In this document: piece by piece, positions 1 through 10,900 of the stretch
How the letters are laid out: every line of letters starts with the position of its first letter
Position numbering within the stretch: position 1 is the first letter of the stretch
Assembly: GCF_011386835.1 (NCBI RefSeq)
Contig: NC_088809.1
Coordinates: 3,171,001 to 3,235,000 of the forward strand
Length of the DNA: 64,000 bases
Source of the DNA: Chrysemys picta bellii
Taxonomy: Eukaryota > Chordata > Testudines > Emydidae
Reading direction: 5' to 3'
Program-made: the position numbers and the translations under genes
The notes under the pieces: generated by a model
The model's database searches: none
Told to the model about the DNA's origin: nothing
Seen by the model: the letters and a program-made list of their open reading frames with translations, nothing else

Positions 1-19
1 AGCGCTACCGGCGTCACGG

Positions 20-150
20 TTTGCTGGGCAGCCCCCAGACCTCCAGACCCTGCGTCCCCAGCCGGGCGCTTCCCCTCCCGGGCTCCTGCTGTGCTGCGGA
101 CGCGCCTGGCCAGGGGTGCAGGGTCTGGAGGTCTGTGGGCTGCTGGCAAA
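20..150. repeat. Inverted repeat, part of a GC-rich interspersed repeat
   Basis: Bases 36-53 are the exact reverse complement of 118-135, and the match continues outward with few mismatches to 20-35 and 136-150. The loop is about 64 bp and CpG-rich. Together with the fold-back that follows it looks like the inner part of a turtle interspersed repeat; the class is not known to me. Confidence 0.6.
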
Positions 151-297
151 CAGTGAAGCTGGTAGCGCTCGGGCAGCTCGGCTCTTCAGCTACACAGAGC
201 TGAGGTGTCTGGGGGGGAACAGCAGCCGCCGCCGCGGGGGAATCCGCCTGCAGCTCGCAGCCTGCCGGAGCCGCTCTAAGATAAGCAGGGGACTAGT

Positions 298-397
298 ATT
301 TTCCCAGACATGTTCGGCTTTTTGGCAAATCCCCGGATGGGGATTTGAGGACCAAAAAGCCGGACACGTCCGGGAAAATCTGGACGTATGGTAACCC
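298..397. repeat. Fold-back (MITE-like) element
   Basis: Two arms, roughly 300-326 and 362-388, are reverse complements built on TTTTCC-GGACATGTCCGGCTTTTT-like sequence, and the right end runs into GGTAACCCTAG. I recognise this as a very common turtle repeat that starts ACCATACGTCCGGA. No transposase is present. Confidence 0.6.
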
Positions 398-604
398 TAG
401 GAACAGTTAACCCTGTTATTTAAAAACTGGGCTCCGTGTTCGAAAAACGAAGCAAGTGTTTAAACAAACGCTCTCTGACGCCCTGCACCAGCACAGCCTC
501 CCCAGCTCTGCTGCAGCCTCTTACCCCAAGGAGTTTCCAGTTTCAGAAATACAATAGCCAGCCCCTGCCTGCTGCTTTACAAACACTGATTTTTTTTTTC
601 CTCA

Positions 605-700
605 TCACATCCACCTTACAGAAGGGGAAACTGAGGCACAGAGGCCAAGTGACTTGCTCTTGATCATACAGCGAGGTGGCGGTTGAGCACTGTTCTCAAT
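605..700 (-). repeat. MIR-like SINE fragment
   Basis: The sequence GAAACTGAGGCACAGAGG followed by AAGTGACTTGCTC is the reverse complement of the MIR core. Old and truncated. Confidence 0.55.
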
Positions 701-3597
701 GCACTAGCCCAGAGTGCCTGTAGGTAGTTTGGTGTGAAGGGTGTGACAGGGTGGATTAGTGCAACGCTGGGAGAGAGATCTGGGGGCGCTGGCTTAGTCA
801 CCTCCCATCTCCCTGCTCCTAAGCGTTCAGAGGGTTCTGTTTGTACAGCCCCTGTTGCACAACTGGGGCTCCTAGGTGCTACTGCAGTAGAAATAATCAA
901 TGATCATGAAGTGTGATGTGCCAAAGCACAGTAGCCAGAGGGCAAAGAGCCCCCTTCTGTTTGGCAACACAACGTGTGGTGTTGGACAGACAAAACAATC
1001 AGACCTGGCTCTGCCTTTGCTAACCTCAGTGCTACATACTCAGCAGATGCACTCCAAGGGCATGGACAGGCGCCTTTGACAGGACCTAGCGGTCTGGTCT
1101 GGGATAGATGCTCCTATGTGGCGTCACCAGTGGGCCCAAGCTGGTCTGTGAAAGCAAATGCACTTTGCCCCTGGAATGTGACAGAGTGAAACCGGGGCCA
1201 TTTAGCTGGGAAACGGCTAGTGAAATAAACCGCTTTTGCCATCTGTCCTGCTCCTGATGGTGCAGGAGCCGCATGCAGGTGAGATGCTGGTTCCCTTATG
1301 CCACAGAGAAAAGGCTCTTCACCAAACCCGGCGGTGTAGCAAAGATGGCAGTAGGGGGAGAGGTGCCTTTACTGGTTCGAGGCCGGAGCAGAGATGCTGC
1401 GTAACAGCAGGATGATCCCAGTGGCTGGGGATGGTGTTGACATGTCCAGCAATGAGTCCATATCATTGAACAGTGGCAAAACTAATTATCTACTAATTGA
1501 TTATTAAACCTCCTACCTGTGTAAAAGGAACCAATCTATTGCCAAGTTGTTTAACCACAATATATCACTCTTAAATAACCAGCTGGTATTTACATTACAG
1601 TAACTCTTGTTACTTCTAGGCAGAGACATCAAGTAGTTTCAATATTTGCTGTGGGTTAATTGAGCAGCTTTAGGTGAATAAATTTACTTTAATACTTCCC
1701 TGTGTAATAATCGCAAACCTCAAAAAGAGAAGGGGATTTGATCGGAGCCTGTTAAAGGAGTTTTCAGAGCTTGGGACACCCCTGGCCCCTTCCTGCTTCT
1801 AGTTCTCAGAAGAAACCTCAATCCAAAATCAGTTTTCCTACAGTTATTTCCCCCTCTCCGTTGTGCATGGGTACTGGTTGGTTATTGTGGGGTTGTGCGC
1901 ATATTGGGTTGTTAGTGTAGAGTAGTTCCTGGGCAACGGGCTGCTGACAACTGTTTTGAAAGAAATAGAGCACGTGTATCCTGATCTCAGGCTTGTCCGT
2001 ACCTTTAAGCATGTGCTTATCTTCATTGAAGTCACTTAACCACGTCCTCAAGTGCTTTGGCCCAGACCTTCAAAGGGCTTTGATTTCAGTGGGAGTTAGG
2101 TGCCTGTGAGGCTCTGGGCCTTTGTCCAATGAGGACCTTAGCAATTTGTTTTTTGGGGGAAATACGGATCTAAAGGGCCAAGGCTTCCTTGAAAATATGG
2201 GGGGCGAGGGAGGGAGAGTAAGTCCAGGTTAGGACTGCAGCTGACCTTGCTGAGGGCCATTGAAATATCTGTCGAGTCTGTTAGTTAAGACTGAACCTAG
2301 GTGATCGGTGAAAAACGGTTTTCACTGAACATTTCCTGACTTCGCTTTGGCCCCATTCCCACCCTAAGGCTGCGCAGCAGGCTATCCAGGGCCATGCAGG
2401 CGCGCAGCCACAGGGGCCTGGGCTAGAGAGGAGCGAGGTAGGGGGCGTGCAGGGCTGCAGCGGGGAGAGGCGCCTCTCCCGGCCCCAGAGCTGCCATGGT
2501 GTAAGAGGGCTGGGGAGAGTCCTCTCACCTCGGGGCAGCCTGAAGCCTTCATCCCTGGCCGCACCCCGAGTCAGAGCCCTCACCCCCCCACGCACCCCAA
2601 CCCTCTGCTCCAGCCCTGAGCCCCGTCCCACACTCCGAGCCCCTCGGCCCCACCCCCACCACACAGCACCTCCATATTGGTGCACGTAACAACATTCATT
2701 CCGCACATGGATGTAAAAAAGTAGAGGGAACATTGTAATCCCTGTTTGTGGCTGCTTCTCGCCAGCATCTGAGTGACGCAACTTCCTCGCACAAATGCTC
2801 CTGGACGGCACGTGTTCGTTTGTGCTGCTCCTGCAATCGGGGAACAGAACCAGGATTTTTCAGCCCAAACACAACAAGGCAACGCAGCCCGATCACAGTG
2901 TTCTTGGCAGTCAGGCCATAGAGAGGCAGGAGGTGGTGGGATGAGTCTGAGGCATTACAATGTGCTCCTGCAACACCCACCAGCAGAATGAAGAGTTCGC
3001 TCCAGGGGGCAGAGGGTTCACCGCCAGCCGCTGCCTCTGCTGTCACCGCCACCAGCTCTCTCCTGAGCCTACGCGGCCTGCAGCTGTTGGCATTGTTCTG
3101 TTCTGCCTCATGCAGTCAGTACATTTTTCATTCTCTTCCATGCACGGGCAAGAGGGCTCTGGTTAAATCTGGTTTTGTCTCTGCTGGTTAAGAATGAGCA
3201 GCACTCAAACAAGCCATGGTTGCAACTGCTCAGAAAGCTACGTGGCTGCTTAATTCACTTTACAAACCTTTGGCAGGAGCCTTATCTCCATGGAAATGTC
3301 CGGGGGCAGCAGCCAATGGAAGAAGACTCATCTGGGGTGTTTTCAGGGAGTGACAGCACTTAACATCACACGCCCAGAAGCAGCGTGTCCGTCAGTGGCC
3401 TCATGACTCACTGGGTTTCAAGACCCTTTGGTTGATGGGCCATGTCTGTTTTTCATTACGCAGCCCAATTTGTTTGGAGAGAGACAAGCAGGCCTTGGGG
3501 AGTGCTGTGCTGCACACCACCCCTGACTCCCATGTTCTCCACCTGTACAAGCCCCATTCCCCTATGTTATTACAGTAACCTCACAACACCCATGGGA

Positions 3598-3725
3598 GCT
3601 GGGTCAGAGGAGCAAACTGAGGCTCAGTGACTTGCTCAGGGTCACACAGTTGAGTAAGCAGCAGAATCAAGAACAGAACCAAGGAGCCTGCTGCCCAGTG
3701 TCCCGACTACTGTACGCTCTCCCCT
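3598..3725 (-). repeat. MIR-like SINE fragment
   Basis: Contains CAAACTGAGGCTCAGTGACTT then GGTCACACAG and AGAACAGAACC, the usual order of a minus-strand MIR. Confidence 0.55.
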
Positions 3726-5060
3726 CGGAAGGGTGTTGAGACCACACACCCCCTCCCCCCCGAGCTGTTCCAGGTTGGAGAACAGGCAGTTACACCGTGG
3801 GCTCAATCTCTTTTAATCAACCGTTAGCGATGGTGGGATTTTCCAGGCTGCTGATCCAAATGAACGCTGAAAGTGCCCAGCTCTCGGAACCACAGCTGGG
3901 GTCTCCCAGCGGGGCCCCAGCACGCCAGCACTCCGAGTTAGTGGATACTTTTGGAAGTGTTGGACATAAACTCGCTGGCCCTTTGTTTATCCCACGTATG
4001 AAACGGGCAGTAATTCCCTAGCCATCTGGGGCACTGGGAAGTTAGGGGGAGAATGGAGCCCAGATAGCTTCATGCAGCAGAAGACATGGGTATAACACAT
4101 GGCTTGTAGTACGCATCCCTTCTCTTCAATCTCTAGCCTAGTGCAGCACGTTAAAGCCCAGACACACCTGGGTGATGCTGCTGTTTCCTGTGGTCTGTAT
4201 TTGACCTGTACGCGCTGGACAAATCTGGCTGAACTGGGACCATGTGTGTGTCTGTCTTCCAAGAGGACACCGAGCTTGCTCCAGTGCAGTTCACACGCAG
4301 CATGTACAGCTGCAGTTCTGTGGGAACCTGGCCCCCTCCCTCCCCAGCCAGCAGAAAATGAGAACGTTTCTCTGCCGAAAGGCAGGGAGAGGAGTCCAGA
4401 GTAAACAAGAGCAAAGCGAGCAGAGAGAGGCATGTCAAGCCGGGCGGGGGGGGCTACATTATGAATGCAGCCTAATTGGCTGTACACAGGACTCTTCCTG
4501 GCCTCTCAGATTCCTTCTTGCTTCAGGCTTCCCTCTCTCCCCCAAGACCTCCAGAAAGCAGGCTTGCCGTAGCGCTGAGCTGAGCTTGGGGTCTGTTCTA
4601 ATTGTACCCAGAGCAGTTGGCCTTGCGCTGGTTTGCTGTCTGGGTTTTCATGGGATCTGGCTGTCAAGTTTTCTTTCTTTTCAAGTTCCCAAGCTAGTTT
4701 TCTAGTTTGGGACAGACGCAGTTCCCTTGTGGGGCAGCGGAAACGAGGCTGTGTAAAGTGCTTTCCTCCCTTGTGCTCCGGGAGGAACCGGGACGCCAGT
4801 GTGGGATTAATGGGGTTCCAGAGCACAGTGATAGGACTGGGCCTGGCTAGCAAGACAGGATTCCCTACCTAGTTTGAGAATCCTGCTTCAGGGCCCCTGG
4901 AGCTTCAGCTTGGGCCAGGGCTCTGAGCAGCTCCGTAGCCATCCGAGCTTTGTGAATGCTGATTGGTAAAACAGAGGCACCTAGGGGGTTAGACGGCAAC
5001 TGAGCAGGTGGATGTAGAGGCCTAAATACCTTCGTGGAGCTGGGCCCTAGCAGCCTAAGA

Positions 5061-5324
5061 GTATGTCTAGAGGTGTGAGTACAGCCCATGCAGGTAGACC
5101 TGAGCTAGTGTGAATACCATAGCAGTGAAGCCACGGCCGTATAGGCTGCAGCATAGTTTATAGAAACCTGCCTGGACCCTGGGTACTTACTTGAGTGGCT
5201 AACCCGCACTCAAGTCCATGCTGTCATGGCTTTGCTGTTCCTGGGAACTGCTAGCTAGAGAAAAGCTAGTGTGGATGTGTCTACACGAGCTGCAGTCACG
5301 CCTCCGACTGCAGTGTAGACATAC
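5061..5324. mobile_element. MITE-like element with short terminal inverted repeats
   Basis: The left end reads GTATGTCTAG and the right end TAGACATAC, which pair as inverted repeats. The inside has self-complementary stretches. A related short fragment lies near 6378-6420. It resembles turtle elements ending in CAGTGTAGACATACC. I could not find a clean target duplication, so the superfamily is open. Confidence 0.45.
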
Positions 5325-5346
5325 CTCCCATCTCATTGAAAGTCAG

Positions 5347-5370
5347 TGACCCCACTGATGGGCTGGAACA
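5347..5370 (+). repeat. 24-bp exact copy of ADORA2B exon 2 inside a dispersed repeat
   Basis: These 24 bases are identical to 7340-7363, which encode the TPLMGWN part of receptor TM4/ECL2. The flanks, GAAAGTCA on the left and GGAGCCTAAGTCACTTTTGA on the right, belong to a dispersed repeat that normally has other bases here. Confidence 0.7.
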
Positions 5371-7262
5371 CGTTGGAGCCTAAGTCACTTTTGAAAAGGG
5401 GACTTAGCTGTCAAAATCACTTAGGCCTTGCAACAGCTTTTAAAAACTTGGCCCTTGGACTATATTCTACAGCCAGGCCTCTCTCCGGTGCTTGTCCTTT
5501 GCATGTATTTATAGATGTACGGCCATGGTCCCTGTGAGGCTGGGAGCTGACATTACCCTGTTCTGACAGCTGGGGAAGCTGAGGCAATTACACAAATCCA
5601 CGTTTGTAAAACCTGCCACTCAAGCCATCAACAGGCACTTCCAATTCCTGGTGCTGTGCAGCCCTTCGGGGTGGTCTGGTTATCCAGCCGCAGAAATGCT
5701 GTGTGGGTTGGAGCTTGGCGCACACAATCCAATGAGCCCATTGTTTGGGGTTGGCCGTTTCCATAGTTTCCACACATTTCTACTCCCCCTGTTAATTTGG
5801 CAGCTGGGCACTAGGGCGGGATGTCACATGACTGGAATGCTGTTCCATCAGACGAATCCTGTATAATGGAGTTAAAAGCTGAGGGTGCCACTGCAGCTGC
5901 TGGTTGTCTTGGGTCCATTCCATCCCCCGGGACACCCCAGTGCATTCGAGGGACAGGTTGAGGTGGGGCCGAGGTGATGAGACACAAGGTAACACAGTTA
6001 ATCCCTGAGGCCCCCGTCAGGGGCTGCCAGTGAGACCTCACAGGAACGTGATCAGATGTTGGAGGTGAGAATTAAATCGGCTCTTGTCACCCCTGCTCTA
6101 TGTATCAACCAGCGACTTGATTTTGGTACCTGGCAATTTTGATCATGAGGGCCAGACCAGACTGAAAAGACGCTGTTAGTTACAGCAGGATCGTTTCATT
6201 AGCTTAACAAGTGGCACCATTAATCTCTACAAGCTCAATGTAATCAAGTCCTGGTTATGTCTGTACAGGCCAAAAAGCAATGAAGGTGAGAAAGATGAAG
6301 ATGGGCACCTAGTAGAAATTTTCAGTGCTGGGTGGGGCTGGACAGCTCACGTTGCTGCTGTTGTTTAAGCTAGCTTGGGTATGTTGACATGTGGCGCAGT
6401 CACACCTCTGACTGCAGCAGAAACGTACCCTTAGGCCTGTAACCTGCAGGAATTTATATAGTAACTGTGTACTTACAAAGCACCAGCACACAAACTGGAT
6501 CAGACTGTGGAGCTGTCCTGTCTCCAATAGCGGGCTTCACCTGAAGGCAATAATCCACTCCTCCTCAGAGTGTACCGTGTAAGGTGGGGGGGATGGATGT
6601 GGTCGCGTGGGGGGTGAAGAGGCCTTGCATACAGTCTGATCTTCATTTCCCTAAGCCCTACCCTTTTCTCAGGCGCAGAGGGACTGGCGTGCTTAGGATT
6701 GAGCTAACTAGTTGCTCAGTGGGAATGGAGTCTGACTGGGGCTGCCCAGTGGGACTGCTGAAGTCATCTTGGCCCACTTTCTAGCATTCGTTCGCAGCCA
6801 CACTAACTCTCCTGATTTTCAGGACTCAGTTGATCTTGGAAAAGGAGAGGCCAGGGGACGTGTGAAACTCACCATATGTCTGGGAACACTGGAAGCTCTT
6901 AGCTGGGACTATCCCCTGTGTTACCCCAAAGAGGTGGGATTATCCCCTAGTAATGTAGGCCAAGAATATAGGCCTAGAAATGGTGGGTACCCACCTAGCG
7001 ACACCTGAAAGGGGTTGATTTTTCAGAGGGTGGGTGCTCAGCACTTGACAATCCGGCCCCTGCAAAGGTACCCCAAACCACTAGACATTTTCAAAACCGT
7101 TTCGGCTTTGATCTACATAGGTGATCAGTTGTGGGGTTTTGCTGGGCGGGAGCCGTGGGGCTGTTGCAGCCTTGTCTGGGGTTACCTTGCAATTGAAGCT
7201 TTCAGAGCTGTGACTGCTCATTTCTGTCATGGATTGATTTGTTTTTTGTTCTTGGTGTGTAG

Positions 7263-7953
7263 ATACAAGAGCCTGGTGACCGGGAAACGGGCAAGATGGC
7301 TCATCGCCGTGCTCTGGCTCCTCTCCTTTGGGATTGGACTGACCCCACTGATGGGCTGGAACAGAGCCCCCGATGAGCAGGAAAACAGTCGCTGCCAGAA
7401 TTCTACCAATAGCTCGGCCAACCAGCAGGGCTGCTTAATAAAATGTCTCTTTGAGAACGTGGTCACCATGAGCTATATGGTCTATTTCAACTTCTTCGGC
7501 TGTGTGCTCCTCCCACTCTTCATCATGTTGGGCATCTACATCAAGATCTTCACGGTGGCCTGCAAGCAGCTGCGGAAGATGGAGTTGACGGGTAACTCCA
7601 GGACTACCCTCCAGAAGGAGGTCAATGCGGCCAAGTCTCTGGCCATCATCGTGGGGCTCTTTGCCTTCTGCTGGCTGCCCCTGCACATCCTGAACTGCAT
7701 CACCTACTTCCACCAGGACTTTGCCCACAACAAGCCCGATTGGGTGATGTACATGGCTATCATCCTGTCCCATGCCAACTCGGTCATCAACCCCATTATC
7801 TATGCCTACAAGATCAGGGACTTCCGCTGCACCTTCCGCAAGATCCTCACCAAGTACATCCTCTGCAGGATGGAGGACGTCCCCAAGGGCTCCAATGGCA
7901 ACATCCGGCACCTGACTGTCAGCAATCTCAACTCTGCTCCTGTATTTATCTGA
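7263..7953 (+). CDS. ADORA2B: Adenosine receptor A2B, exon 2 (C-terminal part)
   Basis: Class A G-protein-coupled receptor for adenosine in the plasma membrane; it couples mainly to Gs and raises cAMP. This exon gives 229 residues plus the last base of a split Arg codon (AG|A), just after the DRY region encoded by exon 1. In order it shows the second intracellular loop ([11 protein letters not shown]), TM4 ending TPLMGWN, an extracellular loop 2 with Cys residues and two N-glycosylation sequons (NST, NSS), TM5 ([11 protein letters not shown]), intracellular loop 3, TM6 with the CWLP toggle motif, TM7 with SHANSV and NPIIY, and a Cys-containing tail ending SAPVFI. The [20 protein letters not shown] stretch fits A2B rather than A2A. 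The usual Pro of this loop (VVPMSY in human, from memory) is Thr here. The stop TGA is at 7951-7953. The acceptor AG at 7261-7262 was chosen because it restores the split Arg. Next gene downstream, ZSWIM7, runs the other way. Confidence 0.96.
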
Positions 7954-10900
7954 CCATGCCTGTCATCCTGCAGCCTGACCCTGACCAACCCAACCCTCCC
8001 CACTCCTTGTGCCTATGTGGAGGGTGGACCAGGATCCCGATGAGTCCCACTAAATAATGTACAGCTCTATTTTTTTTAATTTTTTTATTTTAACATAGTG
8101 CCTCGTAGGGGAAAACATGGCTGGGGAGTCAGTGCCCTGCTTACCCTGTCTCCTGACCTTCGAGTTATGGGGGGCTGGTGATTGCATTTCTTCCTAGGTC
8201 AAAGGTTGGAAGCCCTACGTCCTGGGGTAGGTTTCCCCAGCCATGCTGCTCATATCAGTTCCTGGCCTTTGGGATTTTATTTATTTATTTTTATTTTTGG
8301 CTCACTCAGAAGGATTTTTTGTTGTTGGTTCATTTTCTATGTACTTGATGCCACTTTGGTAAAGACCCTATTTTTTCCATCAATTGTTTGATGCAGCTAG
8401 TATTCTCCCATGGGAAATAATCTTATGTAGCCCAGTTGCTAGTGTAAAACTGAAGCCATGACCCAGAGTCAGAGGGGTGGGCTGGTGTTAATGAGGAAAC
8501 AAGGCAGTTAAATGGAGATCCGGCCTCGTTCGTAAAAGGATGCCCTGCTCGAAGACTGATAGTTGAGAGGAGATCTTGTGCTCACCCCATAGGACTGACT
8601 ATGCTCCATGGACCCTGGTAGCCCATCTCTAGCAGTGAACACCTGCTGCTCTACCAAAAAGCCAAACCCTGCTGGTATTCACAGTGAGGCTGCTTCAGTG
8701 GCCACTGACGTCAATGAAAAGATTCCACTGATTCATGGGCTTTGGGGCAGATCCCTAGAGGCTGGTCCTGTTACCCCTGAAGTCAAGGGCAAAGCTCATG
8801 CTGCCTTCAAGAGGGCAGGATCCAAGTGTGTGCTGCTCTGTGCCCTCAGGAGCTGCAGCTCCTCTTGGCCTTGCACCTACCTGCTGTTCTGATGACTGTC
8901 AGCCCCAGGGCCATGCTGCAGTCCCAGTGCACGGTGGGGTGAACTCAGGATGTTGAGAAGTCTTTCTCCTAGCTTTGGGGGGTTATATCTGGTTATCTGG
9001 AGGGGATTTAATTGGCCTGTGAAGTTAGAATGCTGTCTTGCAAGCAACGGCCCCATGGCACAGCCCAGCCCTTTGGAACAGGTGCTAACGGGAGAGCAAG
9101 GTTTGGTTCTTGGGGGGGGTTAGACTGGGTCGAAAATTGCTACAACCACAGCCCTGGCTCAGGGGCTAATTTGCACCGTCTTGGCCACTGACTGTTCTAT
9201 ACTTCCACTGAAGGGCAGAGATGCCCTAATGTGCACTGCGGGTTAATAACTCTCGGCCAGCCTAGCTTTTGGGGGTTTTAAATGACGAAGTCCTATTTAA
9301 TATATGAACTGGGTACACACAGGTGGGGAGAATAATGCAGCATTTGCATCATTATTCGCTCCAAAGGGGTTGACTGTGTTGAAGCTGTCATTCAGGATGC
9401 AAGGAGCAGCTATGTGTACCTGGTATGCCCTTTTGTTCTAAGGGGGCTCAGAATTCCAGTAAAACTAGCCCCCTCCTTGCCCCACACGCCTACGGCTGCA
9501 AGTCTGGACGACACTGACAGGGAGGGCAGAAATGGCAAAAGGGCCGGATTTCCTACCAGCCTCCAGCCTGGCCATTAAAAATGATACCCAGTAACAGTGC
9601 TAATGGAAAGAAGAAACTGGCTTGTTACAGGGCAAAACAACGGCTAGGTCTGCAAACTACAGGCTTAGGCTGCAACCCTCTTCTATACTGGAACCGTAGG
9701 AGAAGGTTCTTAAAGTGCCAGTGAAGTGGCAAATTTAATCTCTGAGCCACTTGGCATGTGAGCACCAGGGAGCTGTAGTTCATGCCTGTGTATTGAATAG
9801 GGTCGCTGCTGGGCAGCTCTCATATGCACAGCCCATGCTCGGAGAAAGGGATAGGGATGCAGGGTCTCAGAGCTGCCCCTCTGGGGCCAGGTGGTGGGAA
9901 GGAGGAGCCATTAACCTGAGTGAGAGCGATGGAAGCCAAACCCCACTCCTGCCACTCTTCGCAAGGCAGTCGCTGTGAAGAGGGCAGGTAGGGGATGGCT
10001 AGAGCGGTCTGTCATTGGTAAATGTAACTTGAATAACGCTCTAGCCAGCTTTCCATTTCTTTTAGTTTATGTTGCACTGCACTAAACGGAATCAGAAAAA
10101 ATCCCCTCCTATTTCTTACACTAAGCCTCTGAGCTGATGGGGTCAATGAGGGAGGTTGCTGTGGCTCAGCAGGTGTGAGACAGGGTGTTTGTGGGACCAA
10201 GGGCCTCTAACCATCCATTGCGCTAGGAGGCAAGGAGATGGGTCAGCTGCCCTGTGGCTACAAAGGGCCAGATCCAAACCTGATTGAATCCGAACTGTGA
10301 TTTCGATGGTACTGCACCTGCTGCCGTCAACTTATATCAGGTCCCAACTTTGGCTCCAGTCAGCCTGTTAATCCTTCAGCTAGTATCAAAAGGGTTAAAA
10401 TTATGGCCCTGTGTCTTTCTCCTTCCCTTTGCAGCTCATCTCTGGTGCAACTTCCTTGCTCCCAGTCCGTCCCACAGATGTGACCACTTCCTGCCTTCTC
10501 AGCAGGACTCATCTCATTTCAATCTCTCTATTGTCTCTGGCCGCCTGGCTCCTGTTAATCATGGACGGGACCAGCCAGGGTCTCACCCGTGGGTCGGGGA
10601 GGGTTGCAACCCACATATGTCATTGCAACAAAAACAGAGTGCTGGCCTCCTTCTCCTTAAAACAAATCGCAGTCTAGAGTGCATGAGAGAGAGCACAATG
10701 CACAGTACTAAAGCAGGGGCCCAGCAGTTAGTTAATGACTGATCAAGGAATAGCTGTAGGTGACCTTTTACACTGCAAGCCAGGATCCACTACACATCCC
10801 TTCTGAGATGCCTGTGAGGAGCCAGGGGACGTTTGCCATGTGCTGTTGTCACTGTTTCCCTACCTGGGATGTGCCACTGGCTTCTTTTAATTTATTAACT

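Larger units (their letters stand above)
1..7262 (+). other. ADORA2B: ADORA2B intron 1, 3' part (exon 1 not in window)
   Basis: No open frame here encodes the receptor N-terminus (TM1-TM3 and the DRY region), so exon 1 must lie upstream of position 1. The stretch ends in a pyrimidine-rich tract and an AG at 7261-7262. It holds scattered old repeats: an inverted repeat at 20-150, a fold-back element at 298-397, MIR-like pieces near 605-700 and 3598-3725, and a MITE-like element at 5061-5324. I see no other coding exon. That it is an intron is inferred from the known two-exon structure of ADORA2B. Confidence 0.75.

Noticed and set aside
1..400. CpG-rich start of window as ADORA2B exon 1 or promoter
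   Set aside because: No frame encodes the A2B N-terminus and the sequence is an inverted repeat typical of a dispersed element.
7435..7911. 158-codon open frame antisense to ADORA2B exon 2
   Set aside because: Shadow of the GC-rich coding strand; no independent support.
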